A stretch of DNA of 64,000 bases from Rikenellaceae bacterium (GTDB lineage: Bacteria > Bacteroidota > Bacteroidia > Bacteroidales > Rikenellaceae), in NCBI GenBank assembly GCA_015060065.1, contig SUZF01000004.1, positions 44,573 to 108,572 of the forward strand. The letters are read 5' to 3'. Below are positions 1 to 8,848 of this stretch, one piece after another. The translations under genes and the position numbers were made by a program. Under the pieces are notes generated by a model. It was not told where the DNA came from. It was given only the letters and a program-made list of their open reading frames with translations, and did no database searches. How positions within the stretch are numbered: position 1 is the stretch's first letter; each line of letters begins with the position of its first letter.

Positions 1-141
1 GATGAGTTTGAAAATCTGGTAGCCACGAAACTCTCCGAACTATACGATCCGTCGATTCCGTTCCGCCAGTGCGAGGATGAGGCCGCTTGTCGCTACTGCG
101 ACTATCGTGCAGTATGTGGCAGGGTTGCATCCGAAGAGTAG
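1..141 (+). CDS. C-terminal end of a PD-(D/E)XK (RecB/Cas4-like) nuclease, cut by window start
   Basis: Frame 1 is open from the first base to a TAG at 139-141, giving 46 residues. The tail carries the cysteine pattern CEDEAACRYCDYRAVCG, which resembles the C-terminal iron-sulfur cluster of AddB/Cas4/RecB-like PD-(D/E)XK nucleases; the first cysteine-bearing part of the cluster would lie upstream of the window. In Bacteroidales such a tail usually ends a large double-strand-break repair nuclease. The family call rests on these few residues only. Confidence 0.6.
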   Translation, partial: DEFENLVATKLSELYDPSIPFRQCEDEAACRYCDYRAVCGRVASEE

Positions 142-183
142 AAAAACTGAAATCAGCATTTGCTATACAACAAATTAAAAAGA

Positions 184-215
184 CGTGTCCAAGAAATTTT
201 TCGGACACGCCCTAA
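184..215 (-). terminator. Rho-independent terminator of the threonine dehydrogenase gene
   Basis: CGTGTCC (184-190) pairs with GGACACG (203-209). Read on the minus strand the stem is followed by TCTTTTTAAT, a U-tract, about 35 bases past the stop codon of the gene ending at 243. Confidence 0.7.
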
Positions 216-242
216 TCGTAGGTAGAGAAGCCTGGAAGGTTG

Positions 243-1199
243 TTAAAGTGTATTGTCTTTTAACTTTTGTGCAATCTTTTCGAGCATATCGTCAGTCATG
301 CGCGAGAGGTCCCATTCCGGCTCCCAACCCCACTCCTCGCGTGCGCACGTGTCATCGAGACAATCGGGCCAACTGCGCGAAATCTTATCCTTCACGGGAT
401 CGATATCGTAGTCCATCGTGAAGTCGGGCAGTCGCTTGCGAATCTCGGCAGCGATAATCTCCGGAGTGAAACTCATCGAGGCGATGTTAAAACTGTTGCG
501 ATGAACGAGTTTTGCGGAATCAGCCTCCATAAGTTGTACACACGCCTTCAAGACATCGGGCATATATATCATATCCATATAGACATCAGACGGCACGGCA
601 CATGTGTAGTGTCCCGAACGCAATGCTTCGTAGTAAATCTCTACGGCATAGTCGGTCGTACCACCTCCCGGAGGCGCAACATTCGATATGATGCCGGGGA
701 AGCGAATCGAGCGGGTGTCGATGCCATACTTTTGGGCGTAGTAGTTGCCGAGCATCTCGCCCGTAACCTTGCAGATGCCATAGATTGTCGTCGGCTGCAT
801 AATCGTATCCTGCGGAGTCTTTACCTTTGGCGATGTGGGTCCGAAGGCTCCTATCGACGACGGGGTAAAGAGGGCGCAGTGGTGCTGACGAGCCACTTCG
901 AGCGAGTTCATCAACGCGCCTATGTTAATGCCCCAAGCCATTTGAGGATTCTTCTCGCCTACGGCAGAGAGCAGAGCCACAAGGTTGAATATTGTGTCGA
1001 TGTGATAACGAGCAACCACCGACGCCATAGCGGTAGCATTGAGGGCATCGAGAACTTCAAAAGGCCCGCCATCGGCAAGGTTTTTACACTCACGCACATC
1101 GGTTGCCACGACATTGCTTGCACCATAAATTCCACGCAGATAGGCAGTTAGTTCGGTTCCAATCTGACCACCGGCACCGACTATAAGTATTCGTTTCAT
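243..1199 (-). CDS. NAD-dependent L-threonine dehydrogenase, SDR/epimerase type
   Basis: A 318-residue extended short-chain dehydrogenase. The N-terminal Rossmann motif GAGGQIGTEL is at residues 8-17, the catalytic serine region FTPSSIGAFG near 111-120, and the YxxxK pair is Y140/K144. The length and the GTTDYAVEIYYEA and SDVYMDMIYMPD segments fit the SDR-type L-threonine 3-dehydrogenase of Bacteroidetes, which oxidises threonine to 2-amino-3-oxobutyrate for cleavage to glycine and acetyl-CoA, rather than the zinc-dependent Tdh. It is a single gene with its own terminator downstream. A sugar-nucleotide epimerase is the alternative, but the substrate-side segments favour threonine. Function is by family recognition. 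Confidence 0.85.
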   Translation of the reverse strand: MKRILIVGAGGQIGTELTAYLRGIYGASNVVATDVRECKNLADGGPFEVLDALNATAMASVVARYHIDTIFNLVALLSAVGEKNPQMAWGINIGALMNSLEVARQHHCALFTPSSIGAFGPTSPKVKTPQDTIMQPTTIYGICKVTGEMLGNYYAQKYGIDTRSIRFPGIISNVAPPGGGTTDYAVEIYYEALRSGHYTCAVPSDVYMDMIYMPDVLKACVQLMEADSAKLVHRNSFNIASMSFTPEIIAAEIRKRLPDFTMDYDIDPVKDKISRSWPDCLDDTCAREEWGWEPEWDLSRMTDDMLEKIAQKLKDNTL

Positions 1200-1260
1200 A
1201 GGGTTAAGTTTGTTTTTCGAGAGTAAAAGTACAAAATATTTCAGAAAATAGACCTAATTT

Positions 1261-1292
1261 TTTGGTAAATTCAATTTTGTTCTCTATTTTTG
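1261..1292 (+). promoter_or_regulatory. Promoter of tRNA-Thr
   Basis: Perfect Bacteroidetes consensus: -33 TTTG at 1261-1264 and -7 TATTTTTG at 1285-1292, 20 bases apart. Transcription would start near 1299, shortly before the tRNA. Confidence 0.75.
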
Positions 1293-1312
1293 CACCGCTG
1301 AAAAAGGGAAAT

Positions 1313-1384
<72 letters not shown>

Positions 1385-1399
1385 CAAAAGTAATGCAGG

Positions 1400-1426
1400 C
1401 GCCACTCAAAGGGGTGGCGTTTATTA
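1400..1426 (+). terminator. Terminator after tRNA-Thr
   Basis: CGCCAC (1400-1405) pairs with GTGGCG (1414-1419), followed by TTTATTATT. It lies 16 bases past the tRNA. Confidence 0.75.
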
Positions 1427-1503
1427 TTGTTGTAGTATGATATCGCTTGCGGAGACATATATACAACATACAATTTTTCGCCCCTCTTACACCACACCTT
1501 AAT

Positions 1504-1543
1504 AGTAAAAAAACCTGCCTAACAAAAAAACTTGTTAGGCAGG
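1504..1543 (-). terminator. Terminator of the DksA-like gene
   Basis: A perfect 12-bp stem, 1514-1525 with 1532-1543. Read on the minus strand it is followed by TTTTTTTACTATT. It lies 43 bases past the stop of the gene ending at 1586. The rest of the 1426-1585 spacer shows nothing else I can support. Confidence 0.85.
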
Positions 1544-1585
1544 CTCTTGTTGTAATAAGGTAATGATGATACAGGCTATGTATAT

Positions 1586-1972
1586 CTACCGAATGCGACC
1601 CTCCTTCGCCTCGATACACTCCGTGGCGTGAGGCACCTTCATCAGACGCTCCTTCGGGATAAGTTTTCCGGTAGTCTTGCAGATACCGTAAGTCTTATTC
1701 TCGATACGCACCAAAGCCATTTCGAGATTGCGGATAAACTTCAATTGGTGGGTTGCCAACCTGCCATTCTCCTCCTTGGAGAGCGTAGCAGCACCCTCCT
1801 CCAAAACCTTGTAGGTAGGAGACGTATCCTCCGTATCATTGCCGGCTGCGTGAGTAATCGTATCACGCAAAAGTTCATAGTCTGCACGTGCCGCTTCGAG
1901 TTTTTTGAGAATTACCTGACGGAACTCCTCCAACTCGGCATCGCTATATCTTGTCTTTTCAACCTCTGCCAT
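1586..1972 (-). CDS. DksA/TraR-family regulator with a degenerate zinc finger
   Basis: A 128-residue protein. The N-terminal two thirds are a charged coiled coil (residues about 10-85), and the C-terminal part YGICKTTGKLIPKERL is the DksA/TraR zinc-finger region. DksA binds the RNA polymerase secondary channel and, with ppGpp, resets rRNA and amino-acid promoter activity. Of the four zinc-binding cysteines only two positions (GIC and ATEC) are kept, which is usual for Bacteroidetes homologues of this family. It has its own promoter (2004-2035) and terminator, so it is monocistronic although it follows ileS. Confidence 0.85.
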   Translation of the reverse strand: MAEVEKTRYSDAELEEFRQVILKKLEAARADYELLRDTITHAAGNDTEDTSPTYKVLEEGAATLSKEENGRLATHQLKFIRNLEMALVRIENKTYGICKTTGKLIPKERLMKVPHATECIEAKEGRIR

Positions 1973-2003
1973 AAATTTTACAGTTTTTAGTTATTGCTTT
2001 ATG

Positions 2004-2035
2004 TAAAGGTAAACAAAAATACGTTATCTTCCAAA
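2004..2035 (-). promoter_or_regulatory. Promoter of the DksA-like gene
   Basis: On the minus strand: -33 TTTG (2032-2035) and -7 TACCTTTA (2004-2011), 20 bases apart, one mismatch from consensus. The start codon follows about 25 bases after the expected transcription start. Confidence 0.55.
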
Positions 2036-2047
2036 TTTTATGCACAT

Positions 2048-5000
2048 TTAGTGCATTTTTGTTATCGCAATTCGTAGCGGTTCCTCATCGATATCGCTCT
2101 CAACAACGAACTCGCCCTGCGGCTCGGCACTGCTCCTAACGCTTACGGCCAGGGTCTGCGAGCCAATATAGTCGCCAAACTCCGCAACAGCCCCCTCGAT
2201 CAACTCCTTTGCCTCGATTTCGACCGAAATCTTATCGGTAACCTCCAAGCCCGACTCCTTGCGGATATTCTGGATGCGATTTACCAATTCGCGTGCCACA
2301 CCCTCCTTGCGCAACTCGTCGGTCACGGTGATATCGAGAGCCACGGTCAGCTTACCCTCCGAAGCAACCAACCAGCCCGGCATATCCTCCGATGTGATGT
2401 CAAAATCCTCAACCGCCACATCGAGCAACGTGCCGTCAATATCGAGTTGCGTTACAGCACCACTCTCAACCGCAGCAATCTGCTCCTGCGAGAAGGTCGC
2501 AACCAGCGCAGCAATCTGCTTCATATACTTACCATACTTCGGACCGAGAGTCTTGAAGTTGGGCTTGATTCGTTTGGTGATAAGACCCGTAGTCTTCTCG
2601 ATAAGTTCGATATCTTTCACATTTACCTCGCCCATAACAAGACTCTTGACCGCCTCGATGTGCTTTGCCATCGACTTGTCAAGCACCGGAACAAGAATCT
2701 TTGTAAGCGGCTGACGCACCTTGATATTAACCTTGCGACGCAGAGCCAACACCATCGACGAAATGCGCTGTGCCAGCGACATCATCTCTTCGAGTTCGGT
2801 ATCGATGAGCGACTCATCAGCCTTCGGGAAGTCCGACAAGTGAACTGACTCGTCAGTATGACGACCGCTCACGGCATTCAGGTCGCAGAAGATGCGATCC
2901 GAGATGAACGGAGCAAACGGAGCCGACAACTTCACGACGCTCTCCAAGCAGGTGTAGAGGGTCTGATATGCAGCCAACTTATCCTTATCCATCTCGCCAC
3001 CCCAGAAACGCTTACGATTCAGGCGAACATACCAGTTCGAGAGATTTTCGCCCACGAACTCCTGAATAGCACGTGCCGCAGGTGTCGGATCATATCCTTC
3101 GAGTGACTCGGTAACACTCTTGATGAGCGTGTTGAGTTCCGAGATAATCCAACGGTCAATTTCGGGACGCTCCGCCACGGGAATCTCCTCCTCTGAACCG
3201 GTAAAGCCGTCAATATTGGCGTAGAGTGCAAAGAACGAGTAGGTATTATAGAGCGTGCCGAAGAACTTACGACGCACCTCATCAACACCCTCAACATCAA
3301 ATTTGAGGTTATCCCACGGTTGCGAGTTCGAAATCATATACCAACGGGTAGCATCGGCTCCATACTTATCGAGTACCTCAAACGGATCGACAGCATTACC
3401 CAGACGCTTTGACATCTTATTTCCATTCTTGTCGAGTACCAGACCATTCGAGATGATATTCTTGAACGCCACCGAGTCGAACAGCATTGTAGCGATAGCG
3501 TGCAGCGTGAAGAACCAACCGCGCGTCTGATCCACACCCTCGGCAATAAAGTCTGCGGGATATACATCGTGGAACTCCGCACCGCCATTCTCGAAGGGAT
3601 AGTGCAACTGTGCATAGGGCATCGCACCCGAATCGAACCACACATCAATAAGGTCGCTCTCACGGTGCATGGGCTCGCCCTTCGACGAAACCAAGACAAT
3701 ATTATCGACATAGGGTTTATGCAGGTCGATATTCTCTGTCGAGTAGTTCTCTTTCGACATATCGCCTACCTTGAAATTCTTGTACGGATTCTCGCTCATC
3801 ACGCCTGCGGCAATCGAGCGTTCGATTTCGCCCATAAGTTCCTCAACCGAGCCTATGCACTTCATCTCCGAGCGGTCCTCGGTAGCCCAGATGGGCAGCG
3901 GAGTACCCCAGAAGCGCGAGCGCGACAGGTTCCAATCGTTCAGGTTTTCGAGCCACTTGCCAAAACGTCCCGAACCGGTCGATTCCGGCTTCCAGCGGAT
4001 GGTCTTGTTGAGTTCAATCATACGCTCTTTGAGTGCCGTAGTACGGATAAACCACGAGTCGAGCGGATAGTACAACACCGGCTTATCGGTACGCCAGCAG
4101 TGTGGATAGTTGTGGGTATGCTTCTCGATGCGGAAGGCGCGATTCGAGGCTTTGAGCATCATCGAGATATAGATATCGAGATTCTCTGCTGCCTGTGCAG
4201 CCTTCTCGTCATAGCGACCATCAACCGTAAATTGCGGATCGTAGGCATTCTTAACCCAGCGACCAGCGTAATCCTTATACGCCTCGACATCGACACACTC
4301 GGCAACGAACTTCTCGTCCAATTCGTCGATAAGGTAGAACTTACCCGTAAAATCGACCATCGGGCGGGTCTCGCCTCGCTTGTTAATCATAAAGAGAGAA
4401 GGAATACCCGCAGCACGTGCCACAAAGGCATCATCCGCGCCAAACGTAGGCGCAATATGAACGATACCCGTACCATCCTCGGTGGTTACGTAGTCACCCG
4501 TAATCACACGGAAAGCCTTATCTGCTGCCGGAGCCCAATTACCCTGCTCATCAGCCTCCACGGGCTTAACCCACGGAATAAGTTGTTCGTAGTGAATACC
4601 GGCAAGGTCTGCACCCTTGTAAGTACGCTCCTCCTCAACTGTGTATGTACCCTCCAACTTCTTGTTGAAGATCGACGGTACAAGGTCGCGAGCGATGATG
4701 ACCGTCTGCGGCTGCTCGGTATAGGGATTGATGCACTTTACGCGCACATACTCAATCTTGGGACCTACGCAGAGTGCCGTATTCGAAGGCAGAGTCCACG
4801 GTGTGGTTGTCCAAGCGAGGAAGTAGAGTTCGCCCTGCACATCCTCGAAGAGATGCTCACTCTCGGCATTGCGCACAACTTTGAACTGTGCCGTACAGGT
4901 TGTATCCTTAACATCGCGGTAGCAGCCCGGCTGATTAAGTTCGTGAGTCGAGAGTCCCGTACCTGCCGCCGGCGAGTAGGGCTGAATGGTGTAACCCTTA

Positions 5001-5518
5001 TAGAGCAGACCCTTGTCGAAGAGTTGCTTCAAAAGCCACCACAGCGTCTCGATATACTTATTGTCGTATGTGATGTAGGGGTCATCCATATTGACCCAAT
5101 AGCCCATACGTCGTGTAAGATTCTCCCAGACACCCGTAAATTTCATCACATCAGCACGGCAGGCCTTGTTGTACTCCTCGACCGTAATCTTCTTGCCGAT
5201 ATCCTCCTTTGTAATGCCGAGAGCCTTCTCGACACCCAACTCCACGGGCAGACCGTGCGTATCCCATCCCGCCTTGCGATGAACGAGATAGCCCTGCTGG
5301 GTCTTATAGCGGCAGAAGATATCCTTAATGGTACGCGCCATGACGTGGTGGATACCCGGCATTCCGTTTGCCGAGGGAGGACCCTCGTAGAATACGAATG
5401 TGGGGTGACCCTCACGTGTGGTTATACTCTTATGGAATGTATCCTTAACATCCCATTGGTCAAGGACATCACTTGCAAGTTTGGGCAGATCAAGACCCTT
5501 ATACTCTTGAAATTTCAT
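2048..5518 (-). CDS. ileS: Isoleucyl-tRNA synthetase, long type
   Basis: A 1156-residue class I aminoacyl-tRNA synthetase that charges tRNA-Ile in the cytoplasm. The HIGH motif appears as GIHH near residue 56, within PPSANGMPGIHHVMART, and the KMSKS loop as KMSKR near residue 700. Between them lies the large editing (CP1) insertion that removes valine, and the C-terminal third carries the anticodon-binding domain. The length and C-terminal extension match the eukaryote-like (IleS2) form rather than the roughly 940-residue E. coli form; in other bacteria the IleS2 form is associated with low mupirocin sensitivity. It follows apt by 31 bases and is probably co-transcribed with it. Confidence 0.97.
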   Translation of the reverse strand: MKFQEYKGLDLPKLASDVLDQWDVKDTFHKSITTREGHPTFVFYEGPPSANGMPGIHHVMARTIKDIFCRYKTQQGYLVHRKAGWDTHGLPVELGVEKALGITKEDIGKKITVEEYNKACRADVMKFTGVWENLTRRMGYWVNMDDPYITYDNKYIETLWWLLKQLFDKGLLYKGYTIQPYSPAAGTGLSTHELNQPGCYRDVKDTTCTAQFKVVRNAESEHLFEDVQGELYFLAWTTTPWTLPSNTALCVGPKIEYVRVKCINPYTEQPQTVIIARDLVPSIFNKKLEGTYTVEEERTYKGADLAGIHYEQLIPWVKPVEADEQGNWAPAADKAFRVITGDYVTTEDGTGIVHIAPTFGADDAFVARAAGIPSLFMINKRGETRPMVDFTGKFYLIDELDEKFVAECVDVEAYKDYAGRWVKNAYDPQFTVDGRYDEKAAQAAENLDIYISMMLKASNRAFRIEKHTHNYPHCWRTDKPVLYYPLDSWFIRTTALKERMIELNKTIRWKPESTGSGRFGKWLENLNDWNLSRSRFWGTPLPIWATEDRSEMKCIGSVEELMGEIERSIAAGVMSENPYKNFKVGDMSKENYSTENIDLHKPYVDNIVLVSSKGEPMHRESDLIDVWFDSGAMPYAQLHYPFENGGAEFHDVYPADFIAEGVDQTRGWFFTLHAIATMLFDSVAFKNIISNGLVLDKNGNKMSKRLGNAVDPFEVLDKYGADATRWYMISNSQPWDNLKFDVEGVDEVRRKFFGTLYNTYSFFALYANIDGFTGSEEEIPVAERPEIDRWIISELNTLIKSVTESLEGYDPTPAARAIQEFVGENLSNWYVRLNRKRFWGGEMDKDKLAAYQTLYTCLESVVKLSAPFAPFISDRIFCDLNAVSGRHTDESVHLSDFPKADESLIDTELEEMMSLAQRISSMVLALRRKVNIKVRQPLTKILVPVLDKSMAKHIEAVKSLVMGEVNVKDIELIEKTTGLITKRIKPNFKTLGPKYGKYMKQIAALVATFSQEQIAAVESGAVTQLDIDGTLLDVAVEDFDITSEDMPGWLVASEGKLTVALDITVTDELRKEGVARELVNRIQNIRKESGLEVTDKISVEIEAKELIEGAVAEFGDYIGSQTLAVSVRSSAEPQGEFVVESDIDEEPLRIAITKMH

Positions 5519-5549
5519 ATATCGTATCTAATCGTTTGCGTTCTTCAAC

Positions 5550-6110
5550 TTAAATATCCATCAACGTATGAACAGGAGCGATACCTTCGAGGCGAGCCTT
5601 GCCACCGAGTTCTTCGAGATGCACCAAGAAGATAAACTCCTTGATTTTCACTCCGTACTCCTTGCCATCCACCAGAATCTTCATCGACTCCATCGAGCGA
5701 GCCACACCCTCGGCCGTTCCGCCCGTAGCAAGCACATCATCAAAGAGTGTAATCTCAAACACATCCCCCTCCGGCTTTCCGGCAGCGATATCACTACGAC
5801 GATAGTAGAGCGTATCGAAACCATACTCCTTCTCGATGCGCACCTCGATAAGGTCACCCTCATTGAATGGGAGTTTGCCACTCTTACGAATGGGAACGAT
5901 ATTCTGCACCTTCTCGTTGGTCAGCAGCAGTGACGAAGCGAACAAAAATCCGCGAGCCTCCGGAGCAGCAACATTTGCCGCGGTGGTAAGTTGTGTAAGA
6001 CGATCGATAAGTTGCTTATACACAGCCTTATTCTGCAAAAGCGGAATAATATCGATGAATTTAATACCCTTTTTCGGGAAGTCCTGATAGAATTTAAGTG
6101 TGTTAATCAT
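5550..6110 (-). CDS. apt: Adenine phosphoribosyltransferase
   Basis: A 186-residue type I phosphoribosyltransferase that converts adenine and PRPP to AMP in purine salvage. The N-terminal KFYQDFPKKGIKFIDIIPLL is typical of Apt, AAPEARGFLFA lies near residues 49-59, and the PRPP loop is FDDVLATGGTAEG near residues 123-135. It is the first gene of a probable apt-ileS transcript. Confidence 0.95.
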   Translation of the reverse strand: MINTLKFYQDFPKKGIKFIDIIPLLQNKAVYKQLIDRLTQLTTAANVAAPEARGFLFASSLLLTNEKVQNIVPIRKSGKLPFNEGDLIEVRIEKEYGFDTLYYRRSDIAAGKPEGDVFEITLFDDVLATGGTAEGVARSMESMKILVDGKEYGVKIKEFIFLVHLEELGGKARLEGIAPVHTLMDI

Positions 6111-6135
6111 TATCGTTTAAGGCATTTTATTTGCG

Positions 6136-6193
6136 CAAACTTACTAAATTATTTTCGTTTGGCGGGAAAAATCGCACAAAATCTTTAATTTTG
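6136..6193. promoter_or_regulatory. Divergent promoter region between apt and the DedA-like gene
   Basis: A minus-strand -7 element TAAGTTTG (6136-6143) points at apt and a plus-strand -7 element TAATTTTG (6186-6193) points at the DedA-like gene. Neither has a clear -33 TTTG at 19-21 bases; a TTTG at 6158-6161 is 24 bases from the plus-strand -7. The assignment is therefore tentative. Confidence 0.4.
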
Positions 6194-6218
6194 TCCGTCA
6201 TTTTAAGCATATTGCACG

Positions 6219-6680
6219 ATGGATTCCGTGATTGAGTTTTTTATGGATTGGGGTTATGTCGGTATTTTCCTCTCGGCATTTTTGGCGGGCAGCGTTGTTC
6301 CGTTCAGTTCCGAACTCGTTATGGTTGCACTGGCACAGGCGGGTCTTTCGCCCTTGTGGTGCGTCTTTTGGGCTACGGCAGGTAATACCCTCGGAGGTGT
6401 AACCTGCTACTATATCGGTCGCCTTGGCAAGACCGAGTGGATTGAACGCTACCTGCGTATCAGCCACGAGCGCATCGAGAAAACCAAAGCCTTCCTGCAT
6501 GGTCGCGGAGCGGTAATGGCTCTCTTTGTGGCACTACCCTATGTTGGTGATGCGATAGCCGTCGTGCTGGGTCTGATGCGTAGCAATGTCTGGATTACAA
6601 CCCTCTCGATGATGGTCGGCAAGGCAGTGCGCTACCTTGCTGTAATCTATGCTGCCGAGGGTATCGTCTCGCTCTTCTAA
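6219..6680 (+). CDS. DedA/YqaA-like small membrane protein
   Basis: A 153-residue inner-membrane protein with about four hydrophobic segments. The N-terminal [20 protein letters not shown] and the [16 protein letters not shown] segment match the short YqaA-type members of the DedA (SNARE-associated/VTT) superfamily, which are thought to act in membrane lipid handling. It overlaps the 3' end of araD by four bases on the opposite strand. The substrate is unknown. Confidence 0.8.
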   Translation: MDSVIEFFMDWGYVGIFLSAFLAGSVVPFSSELVMVALAQAGLSPLWCVFWATAGNTLGGVTCYYIGRLGKTEWIERYLRISHERIEKTKAFLHGRGAVMALFVALPYVGDAIAVVLGLMRSNVWITTLSMMVGKAVRYLAVIYAAEGIVSLF

Positions 6681-7366
6681 TTCTGTCCGTAATAGGCATC
6701 CTTGCCGTGCTTACGCACGTAGTGCTTCTCGATAAGGAGTTTGTTCATTGCGAGTGCAGGATTGATCTGCAATGAGATATGGGCCATCTTGGCCACTTGC
6801 TCCAAAACAACAGCATTATGTACCGCCTCATGACAATCTTTACCCCATGCGAAAGGTCCGTGGTTACGAACCAAGACAGCCGGTGTGTGAGAGGGATTTA
6901 TCTCATTCGAACAGAAATACTCGACGATTGTTGTGCCTGTCTGCTTCTCGTATTCTCCCATCTGCTCCTCGGTCATAGCATTTGTGCAGGGGATGTCGTG
7001 GTGGAAATAGTCTGCGTGAGTGGTACCGATATTCGGGATATCCAATCCCGCCTGGGCCCACGCTGTGGCGTATGTCGAGTGGGTATGAACAATACCGCCA
7101 ACATCAGGGAAAGCCTTGTAAATCTCCAAGTGAGTGGCCGTATCTGACGAGGGACGCAGTATGCCATCGACAACCTCGCCATCGAGATTGACAACCACCA
7201 TATCCGAAGGTTGCATATCGCTGTAATCGACTCCGCTGGGCTTGATGACAATCAAACCCGATTCACGGTCTATGGCCGAAACATTACCCCAAGTAAAGAT
7301 TACCAGACCATGCTTTACGAGGTCGAGATTTGCCTTACAAACTTCTGCCTTTAACGCTTCTAGCAT
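6677..7366 (-). CDS. araD: L-ribulose-5-phosphate 4-epimerase
   Basis: A 229-residue class II aldolase/AraD family enzyme that interconverts L-ribulose-5-phosphate and D-xylulose-5-phosphate. Visible motifs are TWGNVSAID and KPSGVDY (phosphate and substrate binding, residues about 25-48), the metal-binding [12 protein letters not shown] near residue 95, and [12 protein letters not shown] near 167. The C-terminal [15 protein letters not shown] is characteristic of AraD rather than of fuculose-phosphate aldolase. It lies 9 bases after the DUF5723 gene, so it is probably the last gene of a three-gene transcript; no arabinose genes are adjacent. Confidence 0.93.
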   Translation of the reverse strand: MLEALKAEVCKANLDLVKHGLVIFTWGNVSAIDRESGLIVIKPSGVDYSDMQPSDMVVVNLDGEVVDGILRPSSDTATHLEIYKAFPDVGGIVHTHSTYATAWAQAGLDIPNIGTTHADYFHHDIPCTNAMTEEQMGEYEKQTGTTIVEYFCSNEINPSHTPAVLVRNHGPFAWGKDCHEAVHNAVVLEQVAKMAHISLQINPALAMNKLLIEKHYVRKHGKDAYYGQN

Positions 7367-7375
7367 ACTGGTTGA

Positions 7376-8818
7376 TTATTTTTGCTTTTTCGACTTTATG
7401 CGTCCTGCGGCTAAATCATCTTTGTAGGCTTTGGTATACTTGGCACGACCCAACGAGAAGCCAAGACCCATATTCAGATTAACCGAGCGTTGGCGTACCG
7501 GCAACAGCAATCTGCCACCATCATTCGGCAGCGTTGCCGAGCCAAACTTCAAGTCGATAAAGTCAGCTCCGATGAAGAAGTTGAATCCCGTCGGATGCAG
7601 GTTAAGCGCAAAACCGAATATTCCCGGCTGGTTGTGGTTAAGGAACGTGTGGCTTAACGTAGCCGTAATCCAATTCAAAGGCTTGAAATTGACCGATGCC
7701 GTAAGTTCCGAGTAGGCAAACGTCTGGCAGAACTTCGTATGCGACAATACACCGAAACTGATGCGGTTACGCAGAATTGCATACTCGGCACCTACATTCA
7801 GAGAGCAGTTCAGACGTTGCAGATAACTCTTCGGTGTGCCGGCATTCACAAACTCGAAATTCTCATAATTGGCAATAACCTCTTCTTTCTGAAAGTCGTA
7901 TCCTTTATAGGCGAATGACGTACCCATCTTTCCCGTCACGGTTGCTGCCCGATTCCAACTGATAAATCCGAGATCGGTAATTGCTGCCGACAGACGCAGA
8001 TGGTCATCAACCAAACGTACCTCGGCACCCAAATCCACCGCAATACCTCCATTACCAAACTGCTTGAAATCGATAGAGTTCAGACTAAAATTCGGATTGA
8101 AGAGTTCCTGCATATTCACAGGCTGTCCCACAGGCAGACTGGTATTTATCATCGGGCAACTACCCCTCAACTCGCCATTCAAACGAGCCGAAACCTCATC
8201 ATCGGAGACAACCGCACCCATATTATTGACGTTGAAGGCGAGGTTTGCAAATCCGAACAAGCCTTTCACGCGGAAACCGACAGTCGCGATATCCTTAATC
8301 GGAATTGCAGCACCGAGGTAAGCCTCCATGTAGGCGTTGAGTCCGACGTGCATCTTATCCATATTGTAGGTACCCTGACCGAGGTCAGTTACCAGCGAGA
8401 AGAACTCTTTGGGGATATTCACATCGGCATTTGCCCTCAAATTAAGACCAAACGACCAGAAGAACCTCTTGGTATGTGCGCCAAATCCGATAATCTGCTC
8501 CGAGAGGGACAGGTCGAGGGCATTATTACGAGGCAGACGCTTCAAGAAGTCGCCCCTATCGACCGACTTATGCAGAAATGTTACCAACCCGTCTTGTGTC
8601 GGATAGAACATATTATCAATCGACAGGAAGTTGTTGTTCAGACCAAGACTAACACCTCCCAACATCGGGAAATTGATATATCCGCGGGTTGGAGCCAACG
8701 CCGGATTCATATCGGTACGGAAGGTCGAACCCTCCATAAAGTACGAGGTTCTAACCTGTGACATCGCCATTGTGGGCAACATCAACATCAGTATAAGTAT
8801 TGCTATATATCGCTTCAT
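7376..8818 (-). CDS. DUF5723-family outer-membrane beta-barrel protein
   Basis: A 480-residue protein with a signal peptide (residues 1-21, ending AMSQ). After it comes YFMEGSTFRTDMNPALAPTR, the opening typical of DUF5723 proteins, then alternating glycine-rich beta strands such as LGLNNNFLSIDN and FSFGLNLRANADV. The family is a predicted Bacteroidetes outer-membrane barrel of unknown function. It lies 30 bases after the large lipoprotein gene, so the two are probably expressed together and may form an envelope pair. Confidence 0.75.
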   Translation of the reverse strand: MKRYIAILILMLMLPTMAMSQVRTSYFMEGSTFRTDMNPALAPTRGYINFPMLGGVSLGLNNNFLSIDNMFYPTQDGLVTFLHKSVDRGDFLKRLPRNNALDLSLSEQIIGFGAHTKRFFWSFGLNLRANADVNIPKEFFSLVTDLGQGTYNMDKMHVGLNAYMEAYLGAAIPIKDIATVGFRVKGLFGFANLAFNVNNMGAVVSDDEVSARLNGELRGSCPMINTSLPVGQPVNMQELFNPNFSLNSIDFKQFGNGGIAVDLGAEVRLVDDHLRLSAAITDLGFISWNRAATVTGKMGTSFAYKGYDFQKEEVIANYENFEFVNAGTPKSYLQRLNCSLNVGAEYAILRNRISFGVLSHTKFCQTFAYSELTASVNFKPLNWITATLSHTFLNHNQPGIFGFALNLHPTGFNFFIGADFIDLKFGSATLPNDGGRLLLPVRQRSVNLNMGLGFSLGRAKYTKAYKDDLAAGRIKSKKQK

Positions 8819-8848
8819 AACTTCAAAGACTTTTTATTCTACGTTATA

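Noticed and set aside
3500..5635. Open frame of 711 codons on the plus strand opposite ileS
   Set aside because: Antisense shadow of a clear isoleucyl-tRNA synthetase gene; the translation has no family features and no ribosome-binding site.
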